Shown here piece by piece: positions 1 through 9,853 of a DNA stretch of 64,000 bases. The stretch lies in assembly GCA_030685235.1 (NCBI GenBank), contig MU839118.1, forward strand, positions 62,001-126,000, given 5' to 3'. The translations under genes and the position numbers were made by a program. Position 1 is the first letter of the stretch. Each line of letters opens with the position of its first letter. Source of the stretch: Copromyces sp. CBS 386.78. Lineage: Eukaryota > Ascomycota > Sordariomycetes > Sordariales > Sordariaceae. Under the pieces are notes generated by a model, which ran no database searches, was not told the DNA's origin, and saw only the letters and a program-made list of their open reading frames with translations.

Positions 1-662
1 CTTACTTTTACTTACATGTCCGGTGAAGGCATTACATTCCAGGAAACCTGCGTCTTCGATTATGGAACCTTTGAACCTTGTGATGATCTGGTCTTGCAGA
101 CTTCTTGGTTTTTCAGTATTCGTGATTTTACCTATACCAAGACAATATGCGCACAGCATGCTTGTTCTTCTTCCTTGGGAAAAAACAGGATATGAGATTT
201 GTTCCTGTTAAAACTGAAACCGACTCCCTCCATGGCGATCTAGTGTCGGGTGTGGAAAAGCAAGTTCGGCAGAAAAACAAATTAAGAAATAAAAACCATG
301 ATCATGATCCTCAAAGTCCAGTTCGGCTCGCACCTTCAATTATCTACCTCTGTGTAGGTAAGATAGCTGCGCTACAACGACCTAATTCTCCAAGGGGCCC
401 AAATGGCGTACCAGTAGGAGAGTTGCCCTGGTCAAGCCAAATCCACAACCTCAAGTTATTCCCAACTTTTCCTTCTCGTCCAAACCGAACACCCGTCGTC
501 TCCCCTATAAACGGTATTGTCCGTACGTGCAGACGTGCCCGATGGGCTTCACAGGAACAATGTCCATGTATAGGTAGCAGGTAGGTACCGGTGTGGGAGC
601 TATGTTGGTGTCGCAGGCGGTGTCGTAATTGGGCCATCGGTAAAAGTGGCAGGTAGCGCTTT
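1..662. other. Gene-free stretch with a copy of a local intergenic repeat
   Basis: No convincing gene is seen; the overlapping ORFs on both strands have no recognisable domain or good start context. Bases about 14-115 (a CCGGTGAAGGCATTACATT core, then an ACCTGCGTC..CGATTAT part and an ATCTGGTC.TGCAG part) resemble bases about 1480-1600 and, more briefly, 3735-3770. This is one of three diverged copies of the same intergenic block around the small genes of this region. Confidence 0.5.
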
Positions 663-1088
663 CTACTTGAAGTCTACAAAAGAAGGCAAGTACAGGTGTG
701 TCAGCTTTGCCCATACTAGGAAGGTACCAAGAGGTATTTTTATTTCCAATAATGGGGAGGAGGCATCGATTTCATTGAATAACTTACTCGGCTTCTCGAC
801 AAAGGCCTTACCATTCTTAGTGCGGGTAACACGGCCGTGGCGGTGGCGGACGGCCGTCTCTTGGAGCACGCCGTCGACCTCGGTGAAGGTGTACTTCTTA
901 TCCTTGAAGAAGCAAGATGTGACCTTGACATCTTTGACGATATCAATTAATTCGTTCTGGTCGGCAGCGGCGCGGTTGGCCGGCTGAGGTTGGGTCGTCT
1001 TCTTCTCGAGGGTCTTGGCCCAGCTTTCGATGTGGGCGTAGGGGTCCATCTTGCTCCGGAGCTCGTCGAGGTTCTGGAACTTATCCAT
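663..1088 (-). CDS. Small hypothetical protein, probably one intron
   Basis: I do not recognise this family. The unspliced frame is 141 codons from an ATG in a good context (CACAATGG). A GTAAGT donor (G at 787) and a TTTTGTAG acceptor (ending at 674) frame a 114-base intron, a multiple of three, so splicing and read-through use the same stop. The spliced product is 103 residues, lysine-rich and charged, with an acidic/hydrophobic middle around residues 45-75 and no signal peptide or membrane segment. Its promoter-proximal DNA (about 1250-1330) resembles that of the next small minus-strand gene (about 3020-3085), which suggests duplicated regulatory DNA although the proteins look unrelated. 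The spliced form is my preference but is not proven. Confidence 0.6.
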   Translation of the reverse strand: MDKFQNLDELRSKMDPYAHIESWAKTLEKKTTQPQPANRAAADQNELIDIVKDVKVTSCFFKDKKYTFTEVDGVLQETAVRHRHGRVTRTKNGKAFVEKPSKLFNEIDASSPLLEIKIPLGTFLVWAKLTHLYLPSFVDFK

Positions 1089-2361
1089 TGTGGATTCTTG
1101 GTTGGATGATCGAAGGATGTGTAGAAGGTAGGTAGTTTTGAAGGTTGGGACCTCGAAAGACGATCGTTGGTTTGTGAAAGTTGTGAGCGATGTTCGACAA
1201 AACGTGCAGCTGTTGGTTGCTGAAGAAGAAGAAAAAAGGAAGAAGAAAATTCAGTTCTAAGCAAGGACGAACGTCTTTTATATTGCCAGGGAATAAACCT
1301 GCGGGGCCACTCTGTCCAGAACCTGGAAATCTCCATGTCTGTCTAGAGGTATGCAAGGTTCAAGTTATTGCCGTGCCTTCACCGTCAAACCTTGATGTCC
1401 GGTAAATGACTCCAGTCTTATCTGCACAAAGTCAAGTCAAAACGGACTTCACTTGCATATATAAGGTACCTACCTGCATCTCCGGTGAAGGGATTACATT
1501 GCATAAAACCTGATTTACCTGCGTCCTCGATTATCAACATACCTTACCTTAACTGAACTTGGAACCTTGTAAGAATCTGGTCCTGCAGGCTTCTCCTGTT
1601 TTTTCGCTCGGTATCAGCGACTGATTTCACGCCACGTACAGGTAGGTACCTGTACTGATACGCCTGTTCTCCTTCTTCTTTTCCTCCCGGATCTCCTACA
1701 ACTTGTTCGCTATGTCATATCCTTATGGTCAAACACACAAGTTACGAGCTTCTTTCCAAAAGCTCGCCGCCGAGATGGTGACAACCTGAGCTGAAGTACA
1801 AGACACGTACCCTAGCATACTGAGGCTTGCCGTCAACCCGTGTGTGTGTGCATGTGATGGTTGTGTCACCATTAGCGTGGTGAGAAGTGAGCTCTTCGCC
1901 CGTGCAGCCCCTTGCTGAAGTCAATCAGAAATTGGGGTTTCTTTCGCCGCTGGTGCAAATGGAGTTTTGGGCTTGCGCTGGGACTTGTTGTCGACGTTCT
2001 TGGTCATTTTGTCGAGGTGGTTGTAGCGTAGGGGCCAGGCCCTTGAGGCACGAAACAAGAAGGACGCTACAGGTATGTAAAGTTGCACAAGCAAATGAGA
2101 TGTAATAATTGAGGAGAAGAGGCAAGTTATTAGGTATCTGACGTAGACTAGATAAACGAACGGAAGGAGAGTAGCTGTAAGCACCATGGCGGGAATCTTG
2201 GGCTGCTGCTGCTGCTGCTGCTGCTGTAGCTCCGTCCGCCTTCTCGATCTTTCTTTCCCTCCTCTTCCTTCTTTTCAATTTGCTTCGTCTTCACTCGAGT
2301 CCCTCCTTTGACTTTTCCGATTCTTCCCGTCATTCCCCGGCTGGGTATCTCTTCCAAGTGG
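1089..2361. other. Spacer with leader block, repeat copy and possible relic gene
   Basis: Contains, in order: the leader of the 663-1088 gene (a block near 1250-1330 shared with 3020-3085); a second copy of the intergenic repeat at about 1370-1640, including ATATATAAGG near 1457; and on the minus strand a 28-codon frame starting with ATG at about 2008 that looks like a real N-terminus (Lys/Gln/Pro-rich) but stops at once. Minus-strand frames down to 1742 hold protein-like bits in another frame. This could be a decayed or unrecognised spliced small gene. A seven-unit CTG trinucleotide repeat lies at about 2202-2226. Confidence 0.35.
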
Positions 2362-2822
2362 TCAGTCACGCTCCCAAGCGCCTCTCTCCTCCATGTCCGA
2401 CCAGTCGTCATCCTCCAGACGACCATCCTCTCCCTCAGGGTGGCAGGTGCAATAACCATCTTCGCCGTAGGTGTGCTTGGGCTTGTCGTCTGTAAGAAAG
2501 ATAAGGTATCAATTGTTAGCTTTTCCAGTTCTTTTTGCCATTGGAACTTGGACTGATCAATATTCAAGGAGCGGCGGAAGACATGAGGACGGATTTGGAC
2601 GGAAGACATAAACCTTGACTTACCGCTGACAGCGTTCTTCGGAGTCTTACTGCCCACCTTGGGACCAGAACGGCGGCCGAAGCTCGCCGGAATGGTCACT
2701 TTGGTGCCGGTAACCAGGATGTCGCCGACCTTAACCACCACGGTGGTCGTGGTGTTGGTTTTGTTGGCGTTGGACTTGGGCTTGCCGCCGGTGTTCATCT
2801 TGTTGGAGGACTGGGAAGACAT
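2362..2822 (-). CDS. Small hypothetical protein with one intron (108 aa)
   Basis: Two exons, 2822-2624 and 2489-2362. The intron starts with GTAAGT and ends with TTTCTTACAG, with a perfect GCTAAC branch site about 25 bases before the acceptor, so this model is strong even though the unspliced frame runs on for 224 codons. The product starts with a Ser/Asn/Thr/Lys-rich stretch (residues 1-25), then a short hydrophobic beta-like segment (about 27-45), then an acidic tail with closely spaced cysteines in a C-T-C-H pattern. No known domain, signal peptide or membrane helix is visible. A CAG repeat lies just downstream, in the probable 3' UTR. Function is unknown. Confidence 0.7.
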
Positions 2823-4210
2823 TTTGTTGTTATGATGTTAAGAGGTGATGCTTTAGAGGAGAATAAGTAAGTCAGTAAGCAAAGATTGAATGCAATGATA
2901 TTTTAGGTAGAGTGGTAACGTACTTACTACCTTTGTAGTGGTAAGCGTTGGAAAAGGCTTTGTGGAAGACTGTTATCGATATCTTTATAAAGGGGTGATC
3001 TCGATGATGGAAGAAAGAAGAGAACTCGACTTTCAGGCGAGGACGAAGACCTTTGATAATGCCAGAGATGGGAATAAACATGTGGCGGATGCATCATGCA
3101 TGTAGTCATCCCGAAAACCTTGGAAGGTTTCCGTCCTTCACCTGCATCTCGCCTTCACTGTCAAGGAAAAGAGACTGTAGCCAGTAGAATTGGAATTGAT
3201 TGGATTGGAAGAAGATGAAGATGAGGAGGAAAATTGGAACCTCTAAAGGGTTAGGGAGGCCGGTCTTAAATATACCTAGGTAAACCGCCCTGATTCATCC
3301 TTCCCATTAAGCCTAGGGTACTCAAGTTACTAGCTTCCTCGTAAATCGAACCTTCCTTCCGTAATTTCAATAGACTCCTTCTATCTATATAGATACTACT
3401 TTCCTCCCAAGCAGCAAGCGGGGTAGGTGCAAAGCCAGAGAGGGGTTGTTTTGACAGGCATGGACCCAAAGGAGGGTTGGTCCCGACATTCACCATCAAG
3501 TGCCCGGTGAGGTACCCTACTCCCATCTGCAGGTCCAAACCTGTGCCTGGCGGCCAGGCCTATCCCAAAAACCTTCAGCAAGGTCCATGTCGGTTTCTCT
3601 TCCACCTTCACAGTCCTTACCATCTCATGGAATGCACGGTGAATGACTCCCAGGTGGATTTCTCAATTCCACAGCATCCGCAGGTCCGCGGGCACAGAGT
3701 TTCTCTAGACGCGATGTCGGTGTGAAATTCACTTGCATCTCCGGTGAAGGCATTGCAGGAAACCTGCGAAAAGCGTCAGATACCTGGAGGTACCTAGAGG
3801 TATGGAAGTAGTTAAGGATAGTGTGTGAAGGTGGTACAATGTTCCATCATCAGGAAGAGAGTCTTGGTGTGAGACGTAGATATACGTGTATTCCCTGCCT
3901 CGGATCTTGGTATCATAATCGCTATATGGATTCTACCGCTGTCTGGCTGGCTGGCTATTCCTGTCTTTGCAAACCAATTTTCGTGTCTTTAAACCAAGTA
4001 AAACATCGAGAGCCACCCCGATGATCTAACTAACATCCAAGCTCTCGCTCCAAATGGGTCTGGTCTCCCAGCCTCCGTCGCGTGACACATGTCGCTCCTC
4101 GCTATCAGTCCAAGTCCAAGTCCAAGTCCATCCTACACAAGCTGATCTTGTGTCTGGAGCGTTCATGTCCCTTCCACCATTCTAGTCCAGCATAGTATGT
4201 AAGTAGACCC
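2823..4210. other. Spacer with the third copy of the intergenic repeat
   Basis: Holds the leader of the 2362-2822 gene (block at about 3020-3085 similar to 1250-1330) and another copy of the intergenic repeat at about 3480-3780, recognisable by the ATTCACCATCAAG, ATGACTCCCAG and TCTCCGGTGAAGGCATTG parts. A short CAAGTC tandem repeat sits near 4107-4130. No gene is supported. Confidence 0.45.
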
Positions 4211-5407
4211 TCACCGACACCACCACCTCCCATAAAACCCCGTAAAGTTATCACTAGGACTCCTGGACGGAACCCTCGTATAACCCCACGGCTTATTTAA
4301 CTCCCTGTCCATCTCGCCCGACCGCTGCGCTAGCCAATCCCAGTACTTCTTCAGTCGTCTCTTTTTGGTCCCGAGTGCAATAAGCAACCTTTCTCCCCTT
4401 CCTCGTCTGTCGACTTTTAACCAATATTCCTCCCACATCTGGTAATCCTCGGTTTTTAGGCGCACGAACTTGATTTTCTGAGACTCGTGATATTCTTCAA
4501 AGTCTTTCTGGGTGCGGAGGCGTATGGCAGGCTCGATGGGGCCGGAACTGGTGCTAGAGCGGGAGTTGGTGTTGTTGGAGTAGTCGGAGTGTGACTTCAG
4601 CAGTTCGCTCGAGCCCGAGGGAGAAAGATCTTGTGGAATATGGTAAAACTCGGCACAAAGCCGCGAATATTCGTCGGAAAGACGAGCCAGTTTTCGAGAC
4701 TGAGCACGAGTCATCCTCCTGGAGCTATTTTGTAAATCTGCAAGCTTCTCCTCGATGATGGTCAACCTTGTAAAGGTTTCTTCGCGGCTGCTATTCCTCT
4801 CCTTCCTGTTGTCAGTGCCGGCGTCTTTGTGGGCTTTAGCCTCCGTGGCTGACTCGGTAACACTCTTTCCAGTTTTGTTGCGAGGAGGAGGAGGAGGCGG
4901 AGTGTCCACAAAGGGGTCATCCAAAGAGTTAAGGATAGCAGCGCCATGTTGATTCAAGTTTTTGTCCAACTCTCCCTCGTCCCAGTCCCCGTTCGTTGGA
5001 TTCCGATCGTCGACATCTTCCTTGTCGCAAATCCTGGTCGAGAGGATGGGCTGACGGTTGTTCCCTTTCCTAGCTTTCTTCGGTCGCTCATACGGAGGTC
5101 TGGTTTCGAGCTTCCTCTTGCCATTTAGGCGGACTGGATATTCGCGTGGATGAGGTGTTACTGGATGGCTGAATTTCCAGTTGGTCAGCGAGAAGTCAAA
5201 ACGCTTGCATGGATCGGCTGCTGGATCAGAGCTTGTCTTGACAGTCGGATTGATGACATACCTGCCCATTTTGTTCGCCAAAAGGCTTCGGTGAACCGGG
5301 TTTGAGTGGTATATCTGGGGTTGGTGTCTGTTTCTGCCAAAAGTCGTCTTGGACTTGCGGGCAGCTGGCTCTAAAAGCGAAGTGGTTACAAGGTGATGGA
5401 ATCCCAT
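4211..5407 (-). CDS. Hypothetical basic protein (398 aa)
   Basis: An uninterrupted 398-codon frame of unknown family. It is rich in Lys, Arg, Ser, Asn and Pro. It has a K/R-rich segment near residues 100-120 that could be a nuclear localisation signal, a six-proline run near residue 170, a probable coiled coil or helical region at about 205-255, and a Trp-rich charged C-terminal part (about 325-375). No catalytic motif or membrane segment is seen. A second ATG at codon 47 has a better context (AACAAAATGGGC) and could be the real start, giving about 352 residues. Because the frame is long, open and of biased but protein-like composition I think it is a real gene, though one limited to close relatives. 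Confidence 0.6.
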   Translation of the reverse strand: MGFHHLVTTSLLEPAARKSKTTFGRNRHQPQIYHSNPVHRSLLANKMGRYVINPTVKTSSDPAADPCKRFDFSLTNWKFSHPVTPHPREYPVRLNGKRKLETRPPYERPKKARKGNNRQPILSTRICDKEDVDDRNPTNGDWDEGELDKNLNQHGAAILNSLDDPFVDTPPPPPPRNKTGKSVTESATEAKAHKDAGTDNRKERNSSREETFTRLTIIEEKLADLQNSSRRMTRAQSRKLARLSDEYSRLCAEFYHIPQDLSPSGSSELLKSHSDYSNNTNSRSSTSSGPIEPAIRLRTQKDFEEYHESQKIKFVRLKTEDYQMWEEYWLKVDRRGRGERLLIALGTKKRRLKKYWDWLAQRSGEMDRELNKPWGYTRVPSRSPSDNFTGFYGRWWCR

Positions 5408-8035
5408 AAGTGAGAGTGAAGTTAGGGAAGAGTCAAATCCAAAAACCTGGAACCTTAACCTGTGTGACTGTCCCTTTCCAGTGCATCTCCGACCGGAACC
5501 TTGGGTGGAGGTGTTGATGCAGATGCGTCATGCAGCGATGTGCAGAAGGCCCAGGGGACCTTAAAAAAATTAAAAAAAATATGAAGGCAAACGAAAACAA
5601 AATGGGGATAACAGAATTGATTGGAGGTTGAAAAAGAAAGAGGGGCAGTAGACGTAGGTGCCTTTATTTGGATAATATAGGTTTCGCTGTCTACTTGGAC
5701 TTCAGACATGCCGGCAACACGGTGAGGAAGCGTGCGGTCATCCAGGTTCCTTCTTTTCCTTCCTCCGGGCCTGACGTGCAGCACTTGCCGGACATGACTT
5801 TGAGCAGCAACCGGCGGCGAAGGGAAACAACTTGAAGCGGGCGACCAGGACAAATGGTGCCCACTGACTTGGTGAGCTGCTGGCGTCGGAGCTGGAACCG
5901 GATTTATGGCATTTGGACTTCAACACTCTTGCCGTTCTAGAGAAGACCGGCCGAGTCAGACATGGGGGTTCGTTGCTGGAACGGGAAACACAACGATATC
6001 TCGGTCGCTCGTCATCACCACCGCAGTGCTGGTTAACGCCAGTACAGGAGTCACGGCCGGTTCAACTCGTTTGCGGGCTCAGCTAGATGCTCATTAAGAA
6101 TATCGTGGTCGCCAAATGCATTGGGAGATGGATATGTGAGCATCTCATGTCAGAAGGTGAAGGTGGAAAATGTGTCGGACGAGTCGTGCTAGAGGAGATA
6201 CAGCGAAGCTGTGGAAATGGGAAACAATGATGCATGAGAGGAAGAGAAATAAAATTGCGAGTCCTGCTGAAATCTCAAGAAATGTTGGCATTACAATTTC
6301 ATCGGGAAGGAGCTCCTCTGATGCTCCCTTCCACCTTTTATGCCCTGATGTACTGAGTGCACCTTCCCAGTCAACCCATCATGTTGGTTTAAGATAAGGT
6401 AGCCAACTGAACTGATTGCTGGTATCCAATTAAACCAGTCGAACTTTCAGAGAAACGAAACATCAAACAGATGGTTGCCAACGTTGGATATTGCAGTTGT
6501 ACTAGTTTTCTCCTCAACACACAACACAGCACACAGCATCGCGATTGTTACAAGCAATGACTCTTTTGTAGACTCCTGCCCAATTCACAAACCTGTGATC
6601 AATCCTGTACAGGCCAAGCGTACTGGCAACTCGGCGGCACTTGAACGACGCTTGTGTTGATGGAAAGTGATGTTTTAGTTGTTGTATGAATCAAAACACC
6701 CGCATAACTATGGAATAGTTTGAAGGTACAATTTCTGGGCTATCATCGCCTGATACTCTCGCCAGTCCGATATTGGCTTGGCGGTTGGCGAACAGCTGGT
6801 GTGTCAGTGCACCTCAAGGCACAAGCTCACTGCCTGCCGCGCGGGACAGGAACTCAATCGTCCAAGCAAAGCCCAACCCACGGCATCCCCGGTTCCCGCT
6901 CAGCGTCCGCTTCGGGTGTTGACATTGGAAAGCATCGGACCTCAACCATCGCCGTCGTCATCCTGTTTCAGCGTCTCGAGACTGACTTTCTTTCGCCCGC
7001 TGAATTTGGTTGGATCAATGACACCAAGTTTCAGTTGATCCTTGGGCCTTTTTTGCCCCTTTTCCGCGAGTGGGTTTTGGAAGCAGGGAAAAAGGGGCCA
7101 GCCAAGAAACTTGATGGCCAATCATGTGTTGCATTCGTGGGAAGTTGTTATTTTGGGAGAGAGAGGCAATGTGTTGATGATAAGCGACCAGCTGGCAGAC
7201 GGCTGTCTCGTCAGTTCTTATCAATGCGGAATGTTGGGATGGATGGAATCCCTGCAGCTGGTGGACTGCTGGCATTGCAGGTCGGGTCTTGTGCCTGACA
7301 GCCCGCCCAGAACAACGGCCCGGGGACGAAGCTTCAGGGTTCAACACTAACATTTTTCCCAGCGGGCAATTGCAGGGGCGGCGCCACGCCAGCGCTGAAA
7401 GTCCCCTGGAATGATGGAGAGGGCCAGACTTTTTGGGGTCAACTGGGTCAACCCGGGGATGGATGGGAACTCGGATTCCATGTTTCTCCAGATTTCTCGC
7501 GAGACTTTGGCCCTTGGCCCAGACCACCAAAAGCCAGACCAGACCTTTTGTTAGTGGATCAGACTCTCCAATCGACAAACACCGAAACACCACCAACACC
7601 TGAACGACAAGGGGGAAACTATTCTCTCCCCTCCACTGCCACTCGCTTCAGTAGTTCTCGCCTTTGATTGCTTTTGCATCTGCTGCATGTCGCGATACTA
7701 CAGGTAGAGCAGAGTTTCTGTTCTTGATAGATTTCGTCTTCTTCTGTTTCTTCTTGATTATTTCTTGTTTTAATCGGGTGCCGACACCAGACGGGAGGCT
7801 GCCCCCTTTTATCACGGCACACCATTGGATTTGTCCCCAATCGCGCGAATCCAGAAACACTCGGGCGGACACATCACGACATCTACAACGTGGCGACCGA
7901 CCGACCGACGAAAACAACACCACCCATAACTCCTAATACACACACAATAACAATCCGACTGCGAGAGCGATAGCACCACCTCGCCGTCGTCGTTCCCTCT
8001 CGGCTCCGGCAGCGCCATACACCGCCTTCACCACC
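5408..8035. other. Long spacer, including the mannosyltransferase leader
   Basis: No well-supported gene. Frames of up to 194 codons exist (for example 6720-7298 plus, 7015-7599 minus) but overlap each other on opposite strands and show no domain or splice logic. The last 400 bases before 8036 are rich in pyrimidines and CGAC repeats, as expected for the 5' leader of the downstream gene. A possible small cysteine-containing minus-strand ORF at 5738-5926 is listed separately. Confidence 0.5.
5738..5926 (-). CDS. Possible small ORF, Ser/Lys/Cys-rich (62 codons)
   Basis: A 62-codon minus-strand frame, serine-rich at the start, with a hydrophobic middle, several cysteines (a C-C-S-K-S-C cluster) and a strongly basic end. 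The same frame stays open upstream to about 6058 without an ATG, so this could be the last exon of a spliced gene whose start I cannot find. Another overlapping minus-strand frame (5455-5853) competes with it. Low confidence; nothing is known of function. Confidence 0.2.
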   Translation of the reverse strand: MLKSKCHKSGSSSDASSSPSQWAPFVLVARFKLFPFAAGCCSKSCPASAARQARRKEKKEPG

Positions 8036-9853
8036 ATGGACCTCCTCCGTCAGCTCGGGGGGCTCCTCCCCGGCGGCAGACCGCCCCAGCTTCCCCTCGG
8101 CCAGGGCGAAAAGGACAAGCCAAGGAGGACACTGGCACAGCGCCTTCAGTATCTTAGGACACCCCTCAGGTTACGAGGCAACTCGAGCATATCCGTGCCT
8201 TTGGGCGTTGTCATCTTCTTCCCCTGCATCGTCGTCATCCTCATCCTCGTCCTGTTCGTCAGGCATCCAAGCTCCCCCGGGCGCATTTTGATGCCCGCCG
8301 GTGCCCCTCCCGGCATCAGGTACGTTGCTCCAGCAAGCAGTGCTCTGCTATAGCTCCCTCACCGCCTTTGGTCTCGTTGGTCTCCAACAATGCGCTAACA
8401 ACTTCTCTTCCACCCCTCCCCAGGAGAATCAGCGAAAAGTACGACAAGGTCTTCGTCACCGGCTGCCTCGAGCCCGACACCAGCAAGCCCCGCGTCAACG
8501 GCGCCTTCGTCGTCCTCGCGAGAAACAAGGAGCTGGACGGTGTCATCCAGTCCATCAAGTCCATCGAGCGCCACTTCAACCGCTGGTACCACTACCCCTA
8601 CGTCTTCCTAAACGATGGCGACTTCGACGACACCTTCAAGGACACCGTCAAGAACTACACCTCCGCCCCCGTCGAGTTCGGCAAGGTTGGCCCGGACATG
8701 TGGGGTTTCCCTGACTGGGTCGACCCCAAGGTCGCGAAGGAGGGTATCGCCAAGCAGGGTGACGCCGCTGTCATGTACGGTGGCATGGAAAGTTACCATT
8801 CCATGTGCAGATTCTACTCTGGGTATGTGTCCTGCGTTTCGGGTTATGCGCAAAAGCTACATCTGCTAACACAGTCACAGCTTCTTCTACAAGCACGAGC
8901 TCCTCCAGAAATACGAGTGGTACTGGCGCTTGGAGCCCGAGATCAAGTACTTCTGCGACATCACCTAGTATGCCCTCCCTCCTCTTCTGTGTTCCCATGC
9001 ACAAAACATCCCACTAACATGGTACCACCCCCAGTGACCCCTTCCTCAAGATGGTCGAGAACAACAAGACGTACGGCTTCACCATCGCCGTCAAGGAACT
9101 TCGCGAGACCGTCCCCAACATCTTCCGCTACGCCTCCGCCTACAAGCGCCTCAACAACATCACCTCGCAGGGTCTGTGGGAGATGTTTGTCGAGCCCCAG
9201 CCCGAGAAGAAGCCCGAAGCCCCCGAGCCCGGTCTTCCCGAGGAGATCCTGCGCTCCGACCCCGGCGCCAACAAGCTGCCCGAGATCGACCCCGAGGCCA
9301 TGGAGGGCGAGAAGTACAACATGTGCCATTTCTGGTCCAACTTTGAGATTGCCCGCCTGGATTTCTTCCGGTCCAAGGCGTACGAGGATTTCTTCCAGAT
9401 GATGGATCACAGTGGTGGCTTTTGGATGGAGCGTGTACGTACACTCTCTGTCCTTGTTTACCCATAATTTCCCCCGGTCCCCAGTTCAGCCGCTAACAGT
9501 ACCAAAAACAGTGGGGAGACGCCCCGATTCACTCCCTCGCCGCCGGCGCCCTCCTGGGCCCCCGCGACATCCACTACTTCCGCGACTTTGGCTACCGCCA
9601 CACCACCATCCAGCACTGCCCCGCCAACGCGCCCGCCCGCCAGCTGCCTCGCGAGCCCTACCTCGAGAAGACCACGCTCGACGAGAAGAAGCGCATCGAG
9701 GAGGACAAGTACTGGGATGACTACGACACCCCCAAGGAGAACGGCGTCGGATGCCGCTGCAGGTGCGACACGGATATCGTCGATGTCGAGGGCAAGGACG
9801 GTTCTTGCTTGGCTGAGTGGGTCGATGTTGCCGGTGGTTGGGCTAGTCCTTAG
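8036..9853 (+). CDS. Alpha-1,2-mannosyltransferase, KRE2/KTR family (GT15)
   Basis: Five exons: 8036-8319, 8424-8822, 8881-8967, 9035-9434 and 9512-9853 (503 aa). All junctions are GT..AG and keep one frame. The product is a type II membrane protein with a basic N-terminal cytosolic tail, a signal anchor at about residues 52-75 and a lumenal catalytic domain. GT15 landmarks are visible: the YHYPYVFLND block, the YDPF segment after the third intron, the HFWSNFEI block that carries the family's catalytic glutamate, the GGFWMERWGDAPIH block, and a C-terminal cysteine pattern (CRCRC). GT15 enzymes transfer mannose from GDP-mannose, with Mn2+, onto O- and N-linked glycans in the Golgi. Fungi have several paralogues and I cannot say which this is. 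Its length is somewhat above that of yeast Kre2 (about 440 aa). Confidence 0.95.

Noticed and set aside
6720..7298. 192-codon plus-strand ORF upstream of the mannosyltransferase
   Set aside because: Overlapped by a 194-codon ORF on the other strand; no domain, no clear start context, composition like the spacer.
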